Notes: a model not told the origin generated them from the sequence alone. Shown: positions 27,007 through 35,952, numbered from the stretch's first letter. The stretch: 64,000 nt of DNA from CADEEX01 sp040081555 (GCA_040081555.1 JBEBGG010000002.1:1-64000), one strand, 5' to 3'. Numbers and translations: made by a program.

Positions 27007-27114
27007 ATGCTCACCCCCCAGACGTCAGCGCTCTTGTTCGCGGTCTTGATCGCCTCGGTCCTCTACGTCATGCGCCGTCGCGTGCGGCTGGGCCGTCGTG
27101 TCCCGAAGTTCTAA
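27007..27114 (+). CDS. 35-residue single-span membrane peptide
   Basis: A short frame starting ATG at 27007, divergent from mfd. The product has one hydrophobic span (about residues 8-22) and a strongly basic tail (YVMRRRVRLGRRVPKF). Only a weak G-run (GGGGGG) lies upstream, so the ribosome site is poor. The key support is resemblance to the 31-residue peptide at 638-733: both read VLY-x-M-RRR-x-RL after the span. The longer frame that contains it in phase (from 26593) is antisense to mfd. Family and role unknown. Confidence 0.5.
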   Translation: MLTPQTSALLFAVLIASVLYVMRRRVRLGRRVPKF

Positions 27115-27162
27115 AGGGAGATGACCCCATAGCGAGGGGCCGGATTACGCCGCGACCGGACG

Positions 27163-27630
27163 CTATTGTGGCAATGCCTTAATTCTGTCGATGATCGACG
27201 AGGTCGAATAGCCGGCCTCTGTGGCCATTCTGACAACCCGTCCGCCCTTCGCTTCGACGACATCACGACCAACGATCGCATCCTCCGCCCAGTCCGCGCC
27301 TTTAACCAGTACGTCTGGTTGAATGGCACTAATGATTTCGTGGGGCGTCGGTTCGTCGAAGATCGCGACTCCGTCAACGCACGCCAAGGCGCTCAACAAT
27401 TCGGCGCGTTCCTGCTCAGAGTTGATAGGGCGCGAAGGCCCCTTGTTGCCTCGGACCGAGCGATCTGAATTGACGGCCACCACTAATGTGTCGCCAAGCG
27501 TTCGCGCCGCCGAGAGGTAACGCACGTGGCCTGGGTGGAGAATGTCAAACACCCCGTTGGTGAAGACGATGGTGCGGCCGTCGCGGCGCCAGCCGTGGAC
27601 CTGTATCAAGAGCTCAGGCAGCGCGAACAT
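27163..27630 (-). CDS. rfaE2: Heptose-1-phosphate adenylyltransferase-like protein (HldE C-terminal type)
   Basis: A 155-residue nucleotidyltransferase of the cytidylyltransferase-like fold. It has the HxGH motif in FTNGVFDILHPGHVRYL, then VNSDRSVRGNKGPSRPINS and VDGVAIFDEPTPHEIISAI, the pattern of the ADP-heptose synthase second domain. The sugar-kinase half of HldE is absent here, so it would act with a separate kinase. It follows wzt by 4 nt, consistent with supplying an activated heptose for surface polysaccharide. A related glycerol-phosphate cytidylyltransferase role is less likely. Confidence 0.85.
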   Translation of the reverse strand: MFALPELLIQVHGWRRDGRTIVFTNGVFDILHPGHVRYLSAARTLGDTLVVAVNSDRSVRGNKGPSRPINSEQERAELLSALACVDGVAIFDEPTPHEIISAIQPDVLVKGADWAEDAIVGRDVVEAKGGRVVRMATEAGYSTSSIIDRIKALPQ

Positions 27631-27634
27631 CTGA

Positions 27635-28984
27635 TTATGGCTGCGTGTGTTCTTTGAACGCGATCGCGCCGGCGAACGTCCAGTGGTGTCTCGGGCGATA
27701 GATTCCAGTATCCGGCACGCGCGACTTCATGCGGAATGTGTAAAGCAGCCGATGGTAGTCGTACGGATAGCCATCGCAGGTGTGCACCGCCACATCGATC
27801 TTGTAAGTACCCTCGACGAGGTCGAGACTCTCGACATCGAACGTCACAGTCGCCTCGCCTTCGAAGCTGAGCGGATCCATCTGTTCAATGAATGTATTGG
27901 TGCCGTAGCAACAGGCGCCGTCGACATTAAACAGGCTGATGCCGAATACGAAGTCGATCGCCGGCACGTGCGCTACCACCTTTAGGCGAATCGACATCGG
28001 ATCACCCGAGTGAAAGACGAACGAGGGTTCGCCCTTGTGATCGAAGAGGCCCACGTCGACGATCTCGATTTCGCGTGAGCCCCAGCGTCCTTCCGCGGCC
28101 TGAAACATGTCACGCAGTTCGCCTTCGGGCGTTGCCATTTTCGGCACCGCCGGCTCGAGTGGCGGATCAGGCGGTGCCGCGTTCACGGCAGCGACGGCTC
28201 GTGCCGTGGTCGTGGCCAGTAGCGCACCCTCGCTCTTCTCGACGTTGATGAGGTAAGCGTCCACGATCCGTTTGGGATCGCCATGCCCCCGCGCCTGGCC
28301 TTCGTGAAGCCACAAGGCCTCGTCGCAGAAACGTTCGACCAGGCCGAGGGAATGAGTCACCAGCAGAATCGTCTTGTTGCGGCGGCGGAATTCGGCGAAC
28401 TTGTCGAGGCACTTGTGGGTGAAACCTTCGTCGCCAACGGCAAGGACTTCGTCTACGAGAAGCACGTCCGGGTTGACGTGAATCGCCACGGCGAATCCTA
28501 GGCGCATGTACATGCCTGAAGAGTAGGTCTTCACGGGCGCATCAATGAACTCCTGCAGCTCGGCGAATTCGACGATTTCATCGAAGCGCGCTTCGATCTC
28601 CTTCTTTGTCAGACCGAGCATGATGCCGTTGATGAAAACGTTCTCACGGCCGGAAATCTCCGGGTGAAATCCAGCACCGAGCTCAATGAGGGCGGAGATA
28701 CGGCCGTTGACTTGAACTGTGCCCTCGGTAGGTTTGGTGATGCCGGCCACGAGCTTCAGTGCCGTGCTTTTTCCGGATCCGTTTCTCCCGATGATGCCGT
28801 AGGTACACCCCTTCGGCACGCTGAAGGAGACGTCAGTCAGTGCTGGAAATGTTTCGTTGGGTCGCAGACCCTTGAGGATACTGCGCTGAAGCAGGGCACT
28901 CTTTAGGGTCGCGAACTGTCGACCGCTGTAACGGCGGTAGATCTTCGAAACGTGGCTGAGCTCTATGGCCGGCGTGGAGCTCAT
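27635..28984 (-). CDS. wzt: O-antigen/polysaccharide ABC exporter ATPase (Wzt-like)
   Basis: A 449-residue ATP-binding subunit. Walker A GRNGSGKS is at residues 66-73, the signature YSSGMYMRLGFAVAIH and Walker B DVLLVDEVLAVGDE follow. Beyond the ATPase (about residue 250) come an Ala-rich linker and a C-terminal Wzt-type carbohydrate-binding domain (FVFHSGDPMSIRLKV, DFVFGISLFNVDGACCYGTN). Such a domain recognises the finished non-reducing end of the chain, so export here may depend on a terminal sugar modification. It partners with the permease at 29100-29894; 115 nt separate them, in which I see no gene. Confidence 0.93.
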   Translation of the reverse strand: MSSTPAIELSHVSKIYRRYSGRQFATLKSALLQRSILKGLRPNETFPALTDVSFSVPKGCTYGIIGRNGSGKSTALKLVAGITKPTEGTVQVNGRISALIELGAGFHPEISGRENVFINGIMLGLTKKEIEARFDEIVEFAELQEFIDAPVKTYSSGMYMRLGFAVAIHVNPDVLLVDEVLAVGDEGFTHKCLDKFAEFRRRNKTILLVTHSLGLVERFCDEALWLHEGQARGHGDPKRIVDAYLINVEKSEGALLATTTARAVAAVNAAPPDPPLEPAVPKMATPEGELRDMFQAAEGRWGSREIEIVDVGLFDHKGEPSFVFHSGDPMSIRLKVVAHVPAIDFVFGISLFNVDGACCYGTNTFIEQMDPLSFEGEATVTFDVESLDLVEGTYKIDVAVHTCDGYPYDYHRLLYTFRMKSRVPDTGIYRPRHHWTFAGAIAFKEHTQP

Positions 28985-29099
28985 GACCGAACACCTTGAG
29001 CACCCGTCATGGCCGCTTGAGCACCACGACGTCGAAGGTCATCTTCAGCCAATACTTCGATGCAGCTGTGGGCTCCGGTTGCTGACCTGGTCTGAGGCA

Positions 29100-29894
29100 C
29101 TAGACAGCCTCTGCGAACGAATCGCGCAGGCGGTCGAAGAACCAGTAGCAGGCAAGGAACAGCACGATGGACGCCCCCCCGAGCGCCAGCAGCCACCATT
29201 TCTGACCGACGGGACCGTGGAAGAACAGGATTTCCTGGTAGGACACCGCAAGATGTGTGAACGGATTCAACTGGAAGACCCAACGGTAGATCTTGACGTT
29301 CTCGTCCTGCCACGGGTAGATGATTGGCGTCGCGAAAAACCAAAACATCAGGACATTCGAGAGCAAGTCCCGGATGTCGCGATAGTGCACGGTGAGCGCC
29401 GACAAGAACAGGGCCAGAGCTGAGGTGAGGACTAGCTGAATCAGCACCGCGACCGGAAACCAGATGAGCCCGGGCAGATCCGGCCAATGACGGTAGTAGA
29501 TCAAGAAGGCGAGGAGGATCGTAAGGCCCAGAAAGAAGTGGACCATGTTCGCCAGAACACTGACGAGAGGCAAAATCTCGGCGGGGAACAGGACCTTCTT
29601 GATCAAGTTGCCACCCGAGACCAACGAGGCCGACGCCTCCATCAGCGACGAGGCAAACCAATTCCACGGCAAGATACCGCAGAACATGAAGACCGCGTAC
29701 GGTTGCGCCAAATCGTTCCTGTTGGGAATCACCTTCGTGAACACGAAGGTGTAGATCGACAGGAGCAGAAGTGGGTTGATGAAGGACCAGAGGAACCCGA
29801 GGACGGAGCCCCGGTACCGCGCTTTAAGTTCACGGGCGACAAGGCTCTGGATGAGGCCTCGGTAGCGGACGAGCTGCGCGAGATTCGACAGCAA
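29100..29894 (-). CDS. wzm: O-antigen/polysaccharide ABC exporter permease (Wzm-like)
   Basis: A 264-residue ABC-2 permease with the amphipathic N-terminus LVARELKARYRGSVLGFLWS typical of Wzm/TagG, then six spans, including the conserved LTVHYRDIRDLLSNVLMFWF and FATPIIYP. Its TTG start is immediately after the TAA of atpC (29895-29897), with no untranslated gap, so translation probably depends on termination of atpC. This links a polysaccharide exporter to the F1 ATPase transcript. Confidence 0.9.
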   Translation of the reverse strand: MLSNLAQLVRYRGLIQSLVARELKARYRGSVLGFLWSFINPLLLLSIYTFVFTKVIPNRNDLAQPYAVFMFCGILPWNWFASSLMEASASLVSGGNLIKKVLFPAEILPLVSVLANMVHFFLGLTILLAFLIYYRHWPDLPGLIWFPVAVLIQLVLTSALALFLSALTVHYRDIRDLLSNVLMFWFFATPIIYPWQDENVKIYRWVFQLNPFTHLAVSYQEILFFHGPVGQKWWLLALGGASIVLFLACYWFFDRLRDSFAEAV

Positions 29895-30317
29895 TTACGA
29901 GCGTATCTTAGCGCGGGTCGCCACCTGCAGGCGGATCAACGACTTGAGGAGAGCGATGCGTGCACGCTCGGCGTCCATGTCCATTTGTGGCGTGGCAGTC
30001 CGCTCCTGAGCACGCTTCTTGGCCGCTTCGGCCCTGGCGACATCGATCTGGTCGGCTCGTTCAGCAAACTCCGCAAGAACGGTGACACGCTCGGGACGCA
30101 CTTCGGCGAACCCGAACGCCATCGCCAAGTAGTGCTTTTCGGCGCCCTGCCGGTACCACAACTCGCCGGCACCGAGCAGCGCCAGTAGTGGTGTGTGTCC
30201 AGGCAGAATGCCAAAGAAGCCCTCGGAGCCAGGGATCTCCACCTCGTCGACGCTCTCGTTCACGAGGAGCCGATCGGTGGAAACGATTTGAAGTTGGATC
30301 TTGGTCGGAAGTGACAC
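29895..30317 (-). CDS. atpC: F1 ATP synthase epsilon subunit
   Basis: A 140-residue epsilon subunit. The N-terminal beta-sandwich is recognisable (VDEVEIPGSEGFFGILPGHTP, KHYLAMAFGFAEVRPERVTV), and the C-terminal two-helix hairpin (ARAEAAKKRAQER) can act as an autoinhibitory arm. It couples rotation of the central stalk. It is the last F1 gene, 11 nt downstream of atpD, and is followed with no gap by the Wzm-like permease. Confidence 0.93.
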   Translation of the reverse strand: MSLPTKIQLQIVSTDRLLVNESVDEVEIPGSEGFFGILPGHTPLLALLGAGELWYRQGAEKHYLAMAFGFAEVRPERVTVLAEFAERADQIDVARAEAAKKRAQERTATPQMDMDAERARIALLKSLIRLQVATRAKIRS

Positions 30318-30328
30318 GGTCTTTCCCG

Positions 30329-31768
30329 TTAAGCCGCTTGCCGCTTCTTGAATCGCTCGATCACTTCGTCGATGCCACCGGCCATATAGAAGTCCTGTTC
30401 AGGAATCGCGTCATGCTTACCTTCGACGATTTCTTTGAAGCCACGAATGGTCTCGGCGATGGGCACGTACTTGCCTTCGAGGCCCGTGAACTGCTGAGCC
30501 ACGAAGAACGGCTGCGATAGGAATTTCTGGATCTTGCGCGCGCGCGACACGGTGAGCTTGTCATCTTCCGACAGCTCGTCAATGCCAAGAATCGCGATGA
30601 TGTCCTGCAAGTCCTTGTAGCGCTGCAGAATTTGCTTCACGGCGCGGGCGGTGTTGTAGTGCTCGTTTCCCAGGATGCGCGGATCAAGGATGCGCGACGT
30701 CGACGCCAAGGGATCGACTGCTGGGTAGATGCCGAGTTCCGAGATGGCGCGTGACAGGTTGGTCGTCGCATCGAGATGCGCAAACGTCGTGGCCGGTGCC
30801 GGGTCGGTATAGTCGTCGGCGGGCACGTAGATCGCTTGCACGGACGTGATGGACCCCTTCTGCGTCGAGGTGATGCGTTCCTGCATCTGGCCCATTTCCG
30901 ACAGCAGCGTCGGCTGGTAGCCGACGGCCGACGGCATGCGACCGAGCAGCGCCGACACCTCCGATCCTGCCTGGGTGAAGCGGAAGACGTTGTCGATGAA
31001 CAGCAGCACGTCTTTGCCTTCCGCGTCGCGGAAGTACTCGGCCACTGTGAGCGCCGACAAGCCGACGCGCAGACGCGCGCCCGGCGGCTCCGTCATCTGC
31101 CCGTAGACCAGAGCGGCGCGCGACTTGGTGTGATCGTGGGGGTCGATGACGCCGCTCTCCTGAAACTCATGCCAGAGGTCGTTGCCTTCACGCGTGCGTT
31201 CACCGACACCGCCGAATACCGATACGCCGCCGTGCTTCATCGCGATGTTGTTGATCAACTCCATAATCACGACGGTCTTGCCGACGCCAGCGCCACCAAA
31301 CAAGCCAATCTTTCCGCCCTGGAGATACGGCTCAAGCAGGTCGATAACCTTGATTCCGGTCTCGAACATTTTGAGGTCGGTCGACTGCTGTTCAAGTGTC
31401 GGCGGCTGGCGATGAATCGGCCAACGCGCGGCTGACTTCACGGGACGATCCGGAAAGTCAACTGGTTCACCGAGCACGTTCAGCACGCGGCCAAGCGTTT
31501 CCGGACCAACAGGCACCGAGATCGGCTCGCCTAGGTCTTCGGCCAGCATGCCGCGCTGGATACCGTCGGTGGCCTTCATCGCCACCGCGCGGACTCGGTT
31601 CTCGCCGAGGTGCTGCTCGACCTCGGCGATGATGTCGATGGCGCCGGTTTCCTTAGTAGTCGCCTGCACGCGCAAGGCGTTGTAGATCTGCGGCAGGGAC
31701 CCAGCCTCGAACTCGACGTCGAGCACCGGACCGATCACCTGAACGATTTTTCCGAACTTGTTAGCCAT
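30329..31768 (-). CDS. atpD: F1 ATP synthase beta subunit
   Basis: A 479-residue catalytic subunit. P-loop GGAGVGKTVVIMELI, catalytic-site sequence GERTREGNDLW, ALVYGQMTEPPGARLRV, and the family signature PAVDPLASTSR are all present. The frame is open to 31822, but the family N-terminus (MANKFGKIVQVIGPVLDVEF) fits the ATG at 31768. Next to atpG upstream (69 nt gap carrying a short repeat) and atpC downstream. Confidence 0.98.
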   Translation of the reverse strand: MANKFGKIVQVIGPVLDVEFEAGSLPQIYNALRVQATTKETGAIDIIAEVEQHLGENRVRAVAMKATDGIQRGMLAEDLGEPISVPVGPETLGRVLNVLGEPVDFPDRPVKSAARWPIHRQPPTLEQQSTDLKMFETGIKVIDLLEPYLQGGKIGLFGGAGVGKTVVIMELINNIAMKHGGVSVFGGVGERTREGNDLWHEFQESGVIDPHDHTKSRAALVYGQMTEPPGARLRVGLSALTVAEYFRDAEGKDVLLFIDNVFRFTQAGSEVSALLGRMPSAVGYQPTLLSEMGQMQERITSTQKGSITSVQAIYVPADDYTDPAPATTFAHLDATTNLSRAISELGIYPAVDPLASTSRILDPRILGNEHYNTARAVKQILQRYKDLQDIIAILGIDELSEDDKLTVSRARKIQKFLSQPFFVAQQFTGLEGKYVPIAETIRGFKEIVEGKHDAIPEQDFYMAGGIDEVIERFKKRQAA

Positions 31769-31802
31769 ATTCGTCCGCTTCTTACCTGCTTGCGTTGTCC
31801 TT

Positions 31803-31815
31803 GCCACGGAGGCAC
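31803..31815. repeat. GCCACRGAGGCAC repeat, copy 1 (atpG-atpD gap)
   Basis: The 13-base core GCCACGGAGGCAC lies in the gap between atpG and atpD. One mismatch separates it from the copy at 32752-32764 in the atpA-atpG gap. It resembles the 'CCACAGAGGCACAG' type of dispersed intergenic repeat. Confidence 0.4.
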
Positions 31816-31837
31816 CGGGCACGGAGATTTTAGTTCG

Positions 31838-32722
31838 CTACAGCGCCCCTGCGCCCGAAACCACTTCGATGATTTCTCTCGTGATCGCTGCCTGACGCAC
31901 CTTGTTCATGTACAGCGTGAGGCTCGAGATCATTTCCGACGAGTTCTTCGTGGCGGTATCCATCGCCGTCATTTGTGCCGCAAAGAACGCGGCGTTCGAT
32001 TCGAGCAGCGCGCGGTATACCTGCACTTCGACATACCGCGGCAACAACTGCTCAAAAATCTTTGCCGGGTCGGGCTCATACAGGTAGTCGACTTGCCCGT
32101 CGGCGATCTTAGCCGCGGGAACTTGCTGCAGCTCAACTTCGGCTGGTTCGATCGGCAACAGCTGGTCGATGACGACGCGCTGAGAGATCACCGACTTGAA
32201 CTCGTTAAATACGAGCACGACCTTGTCGACATCACCAGACGTAAAGGCCTCAACCGCCAGCCGGGAAATCACTTTCGCATCGTCGAACTTCAGTTTCTGG
32301 AAGATGCCGATCTGTTCGAACAGAACTTTGAAGCCGCGACGGCCGAAATACTCTCGCCCCTTGCGGCCGACGAGCCCAAGCGTGCAGGGTTCGGTCGTTC
32401 CGGTGACATACAGAGCGGCACCTTTGATGACATTGGTGTTAAAACTGCCACACAGCCCCTTGTCGGCGGTCACGACAATCACCAGGGTGCGGGAGTGAGC
32501 GCCTTTCTCACGAAGGGCCAGAAACGGGTGGACGCTCTTGTCGACGCGCATGGCGACACTCGCCAGCACCCGTTGCATTTGCACGGCGTACGGCCGCGCG
32601 CCCATGATGCGTTCCTGCGCGCGACGCAACTTCGACGCAGCGACCATCTTCATCGCCTTCGTGATCTGCTGCGTGTTCTTGACAGCGCGAACCCGGCGTC
32701 TCAGGTCAATCAGTGATGGCAT
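31838..32722 (-). CDS. atpG: F1 ATP synthase gamma subunit
   Basis: A 294-residue rotor shaft subunit. Typical ends are present: N-terminal SLIDLRRRVRAVKNTQQITK AMKMV and C-terminal LTLYMNKVRQAAITREIIEV. The middle carries VVTADKGLCGSFNTNVIKGA. Length is normal. It lies between atpA (100 nt upstream) and atpD (69 nt downstream); both gaps hold short repeats but no gene. Confidence 0.97.
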   Translation of the reverse strand: MPSLIDLRRRVRAVKNTQQITKAMKMVAASKLRRAQERIMGARPYAVQMQRVLASVAMRVDKSVHPFLALREKGAHSRTLVIVVTADKGLCGSFNTNVIKGAALYVTGTTEPCTLGLVGRKGREYFGRRGFKVLFEQIGIFQKLKFDDAKVISRLAVEAFTSGDVDKVVLVFNEFKSVISQRVVIDQLLPIEPAEVELQQVPAAKIADGQVDYLYEPDPAKIFEQLLPRYVEVQVYRALLESNAAFFAAQMTAMDTATKNSSEMISSLTLYMNKVRQAAITREIIEVVSGAGAL

Positions 32723-32751
32723 GTCTCACACTTCACTACCCACGTGTTGTC

Positions 32752-32764
32752 GCCACAGAGGCAC
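32752..32764. repeat. GCCACRGAGGCAC repeat, copy 2 (atpA-atpG gap)
   Basis: GCCACAGAGGCAC in the 100-nt gap between atpA and atpG, the partner of the copy at 31803-31815. The gap shows no promoter or terminator I can recognise. Confidence 0.4.
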
Positions 32765-32822
32765 AGCGGCATCGAAAGGATCTCATCTCTGCGAAGCTGC
32801 TGTGTCGTAGTCGCAAAATGCG

Positions 32823-34349
32823 TTACGCTGCGGCGCTCTTGCGCGCCGCGAAGTCACCGCCGTACGTCTTAAGCGCCGCGTTCAACGCCGCCTTGAGCTC
32901 ATCGTCCAGCTGCTTCTTTTCGACGATGCCCGTGAAAATTTGCGGGTGACGTGATTCGATGAACTGATAGAGCCCGGTTTCAAATTCGCGCAGGTTGCCC
33001 AACGCCACGTTGTCGAGATGGCCATTGGTACCGGCGAAGATGATGGCCACCTGGCGCTCCACAGCGAGCGGTTCGTACTGCGGCTGCTTCAAAATCTCGA
33101 CAAGACGCGCGCCTCGCGTGAGTTGCGCCTGCGTCGACTTGTCCAGATCGCTACCAAACTGCGCAAAGGCCGCCAATTCGCGGTACTGAGCAAGGTCCAA
33201 CCGGAGGGTGCCGGCGACCTGCCGCATCGCCTTTATCTGGGCCGAACCGCCGACGCGCGATACCGAATTGCCGACGTTGATGGCCGGACGGACGCCCTGA
33301 TGGAAGAGGTCCGATTCCAGAAAGATCTGGCCATCTGTGATCGAGATGACGTTGGTTGGGATATAGGCTGACAGGTCGCCTGCCTGCGTCTCAATGATCG
33401 GCAACGCCGTCAACGATCCTCCGCCGAGCTCCTTGTTTAACTTCGCCGCTCTCTCCAACAGGCGCGAGTGGAGGTAGAAGACGTCGCCAGGATACGCCTC
33501 GCGACCCGGCGGGCGACGAAGCAGCAGGGAGATTTCTCGATATGACTGCGCGTGCTTCGACAAATCGTCGTAGACCACGAGGGCATGCCGGCCGTTATCG
33601 CGAAAATACTCACCGAAGGTGCAGGCAGAGTATGGGCTGATGTAGAGCAGCGGCGCCGGGTCCGACGCCGTCGCAGCGACAACGATCGTGTACTTCATCG
33701 CGTCCGCTTCTTCAAGCGTACGGACGACCTGGGCGACAGTCGACTGCTTTTGACCGATCGCATTGTAGATACAGATAACGCCGGTGTCCTTCTGGTTCAG
33801 GATCGCGTCGATGGCGACGGCCGTCTTGCCGGTCTGGCGGTCGCCAATAATCAGTTCGCGCTGGCCACGGCCAATCGGCACCATGGCATCGATCGCCTTG
33901 AGCCCCGTCTGCAGCGGTTCTTTGACCGATTGACGATCAACGACACCAGGCGCGAGACGCTCGATCGGAGAAAACCGTTTGGTGGTGATGGGCCCCTTGC
34001 CGTCGATGGGCTGGCCGAGCGCATTGACGACGCGGCCAAGCATTTCGTCGCCGACCGGCACGGAAATGATACGGCCGGTACGCTTGACGGTATCGCCTTC
34101 GCGGATGTGCTTGTACTCGCCGAGCAGCACCGCTCCGACGCTGTCCTCCTCAAGGTTCAGCGCGATCCCGAAAATACCGCCGGGGAACTCGAGCATCTCG
34201 CCCGCCATGGCGTTCTCGACGCCGTGGATCCGTGCGATGCCGTCACCAATGGAGGTGATGCTGCCCACTTCGGCGACGTCGATGTCGACAGCGAAACTGC
34301 CGATCTGATCGCGAATGATCTTGGAAATCTCTTCGGCTTTGATATCCAT
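32823..34349 (-). CDS. atpA: F1 ATP synthase alpha subunit
   Basis: A 508-residue alpha subunit. P-loop GDRQTGKTAVAIDAIL, the signature PAINVGNSVSRVGGSAQ and the N-terminal VDIDVAEVGSITSIGDGIARI are all seen, and length matches the family. It carries the non-catalytic nucleotide site and forms the hexamer with beta. It follows atpH with a 5-nt gap. Confidence 0.98.
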   Translation of the reverse strand: MDIKAEEISKIIRDQIGSFAVDIDVAEVGSITSIGDGIARIHGVENAMAGEMLEFPGGIFGIALNLEEDSVGAVLLGEYKHIREGDTVKRTGRIISVPVGDEMLGRVVNALGQPIDGKGPITTKRFSPIERLAPGVVDRQSVKEPLQTGLKAIDAMVPIGRGQRELIIGDRQTGKTAVAIDAILNQKDTGVICIYNAIGQKQSTVAQVVRTLEEADAMKYTIVVAATASDPAPLLYISPYSACTFGEYFRDNGRHALVVYDDLSKHAQSYREISLLLRRPPGREAYPGDVFYLHSRLLERAAKLNKELGGGSLTALPIIETQAGDLSAYIPTNVISITDGQIFLESDLFHQGVRPAINVGNSVSRVGGSAQIKAMRQVAGTLRLDLAQYRELAAFAQFGSDLDKSTQAQLTRGARLVEILKQPQYEPLAVERQVAIIFAGTNGHLDNVALGNLREFETGLYQFIESRHPQIFTGIVEKKQLDDELKAALNAALKTYGGDFAARKSAAA

Positions 34350-34354
34350 ATCTC

Positions 34355-34903
34355 TTAAATACTCTCTTGCAACCGCTGCTTCAATCGCTGCAGTTGATTC
34401 GTGATACTGCCGTCGAACACCGTGCTGCCGACTCGGGCCACCAGTCCCCCGATGATCGAAGGATCGACGGTCGCTGACAGGACGACCGCCCGCCCCGTAG
34501 CCAGGGCCAGACTTTTCTCAATCGACGTGACCTGTTCCGCCGGCATCAGTGAGGCAGACGTAACGTGGGCCCGCACCACATTTCTATGCTCCATGAGCCT
34601 GTTGCTGAAAATATCGAGAATGTCCTTGAGCAAGACAAATCGATCGCGATCCGCGAGCAGCACGAGCAGCTTGCTAACGACTTGGGTCATGGAGACGCGC
34701 GCAACTATCGCCTCAATCGTCGCGCGCTTCCGCCCAGCTGGAACCACGGGATTGAGGAGGGCCTTGCTGAGCACCGGCTCAGCGTCAAGTAGGGCGGAGA
34801 AGCCAGCAAGATCGAGCTCGACTTGTGACAAGTCCGCACGCTCCCTGATGGCAACGTCGAGGAGAGCGCGGGCGTAACGGGTGGCAGCGGTTCGTTGGGT
34901 CAC
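34355..34903 (-). CDS. atpH: F1 ATP synthase delta subunit
   Basis: A 182-residue delta subunit linking F1 to the peripheral stalk. Landmarks are AATRYARALLDVA, LNPVVPAGRKRATIEAI and the C-terminal VDPSIIGGLVARVGSTVFDG. The frame is open to 35047, but the extra 48 residues are basic and non-conserved. I choose the GTG at 34901-34903, with a GGA ribosome-site core 9 nt before it. Unusually, no atpB, atpE or atpF precedes it: the upstream gene is parB, with a 161-nt gap in which I see no gene. Confidence 0.92.
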   Translation of the reverse strand: MTQRTAATRYARALLDVAIRERADLSQVELDLAGFSALLDAEPVLSKALLNPVVPAGRKRATIEAIVARVSMTQVVSKLLVLLADRDRFVLLKDILDIFSNRLMEHRNVVRAHVTSASLMPAEQVTSIEKSLALATGRAVVLSATVDPSIIGGLVARVGSTVFDGSITNQLQRLKQRLQESI

Positions 34904-35064
34904 GTCGTTCAGTCCAGCGGCCCGTCGGGGCGGCGCAATTGGACGCCTCTTCGCGGCGCCTGATCGCTTGAGATAACTTTCACAAGCGCGGAACACTGAT
35001 TTATACCACGGTTTACGGCGCTCCGTGGCAACTCGAAATGTCGTCAACCTCGCCGATGCGGTGG

Positions 35065-35943
35065 TTACTTCTCTCCGGTCAATTGATCAAACAACCGAAT
35101 CAGCTCGTCTTCTGAGCCAAAGTCGATTTCGATGCGTCCTTTGTTACCTGTGCGCGCGATGCGAACCCGAGTACCGAAGATAAAGCGAAGTCGTTCTTCG
35201 GCGGCCCTAGTGTGGACGTCGGTCTTTGGCTCGGCGGCTGTAATGGCATCCTTGGCGGTTCTGACGGCGGTCGACTCCTTTCGAACGAAGTTCTCGGTCT
35301 CCCGAACAGACCACCCCCGGGCTATAACATCCCGCGCAATACGGCGCTGATCTGCTTCGACTGGCAGCCCGAGCAAGGCCCGCGCATGGCCCATTGTTAA
35401 CCGGCCCGCCGCCACGTCGCTCTGCACATCCTCCGTGAGTTTCAGCAAACGAACGACGTTTGCCACAGTCGCGCGATCCTTGCCGACAGCAGCTGAGATC
35501 TCGTCCTGTGTCAGCATGAACTCATCAGATAGCCGGCGATAGGCGAGTGCCTCGTCTATCGGATTGAGGTTCTCGCGTTGGATGTTTTCGATGAGCGCCA
35601 ATTCGAGGAGCGATTGGTCGTTACCGGCGGCAACATCGCGGATGACTATGGGCACCCGCATCAGTCCTGCGCGTTGGGCAGCGCGCCAGCGCCGCTCGCC
35701 AGCGATGATGTGAAAACGGTCGCCGACGCGGCGGACGACGATCGGCTGGATGATGCCGTTCGACTTGATCGATCGGGCCAAGTCATCAAGCCGCCCATCG
35801 TCCATCTGACCGCGTGGTTGGAATGTATTGGGCGTCAGCAGGTGGATGTCCACGTCGAGCGCGTTAGCATTCGCGGCGGGCGCATCGGGAATGAGCGCGC
35901 TCAGTCCTTTGCCGAGTGCTGGTCGTTTTTCCATAGGGTTCAT
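35065..35943 (-). CDS. parB: Chromosome partitioning protein ParB
   Basis: A 292-residue CTP-dependent clamp that loads on parS. It has the ParB/Srx box GERRWRAAQRAGL, the preceding LARSIKSNGIIQPIVVR, the helix-turn-helix LTQDEISAAVGKDRATVANV, and a C-terminal dimerisation segment (KGRIEIDFGSEDELIRLFDQ). It pairs with ParA 61 nt upstream and with the parS site at 36917-36932. The N-terminus KRPALGKGLSALIP is typical of chromosomal ParBs. Confidence 0.97.
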   Translation of the reverse strand: MNPMEKRPALGKGLSALIPDAPAANANALDVDIHLLTPNTFQPRGQMDDGRLDDLARSIKSNGIIQPIVVRRVGDRFHIIAGERRWRAAQRAGLMRVPIVIRDVAAGNDQSLLELALIENIQRENLNPIDEALAYRRLSDEFMLTQDEISAAVGKDRATVANVVRLLKLTEDVQSDVAAGRLTMGHARALLGLPVEADQRRIARDVIARGWSVRETENFVRKESTAVRTAKDAITAAEPKTDVHTRAAEERLRFIFGTRVRIARTGNKGRIEIDFGSEDELIRLFDQLTGEK

Positions 35944-35952
35944 CGCTCGTCG

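Noticed and set aside
32739..32748. CACGTG near 32741 as a second parS
   Set aside because: The flanks lack the TGTTNC/GNAACA arms.
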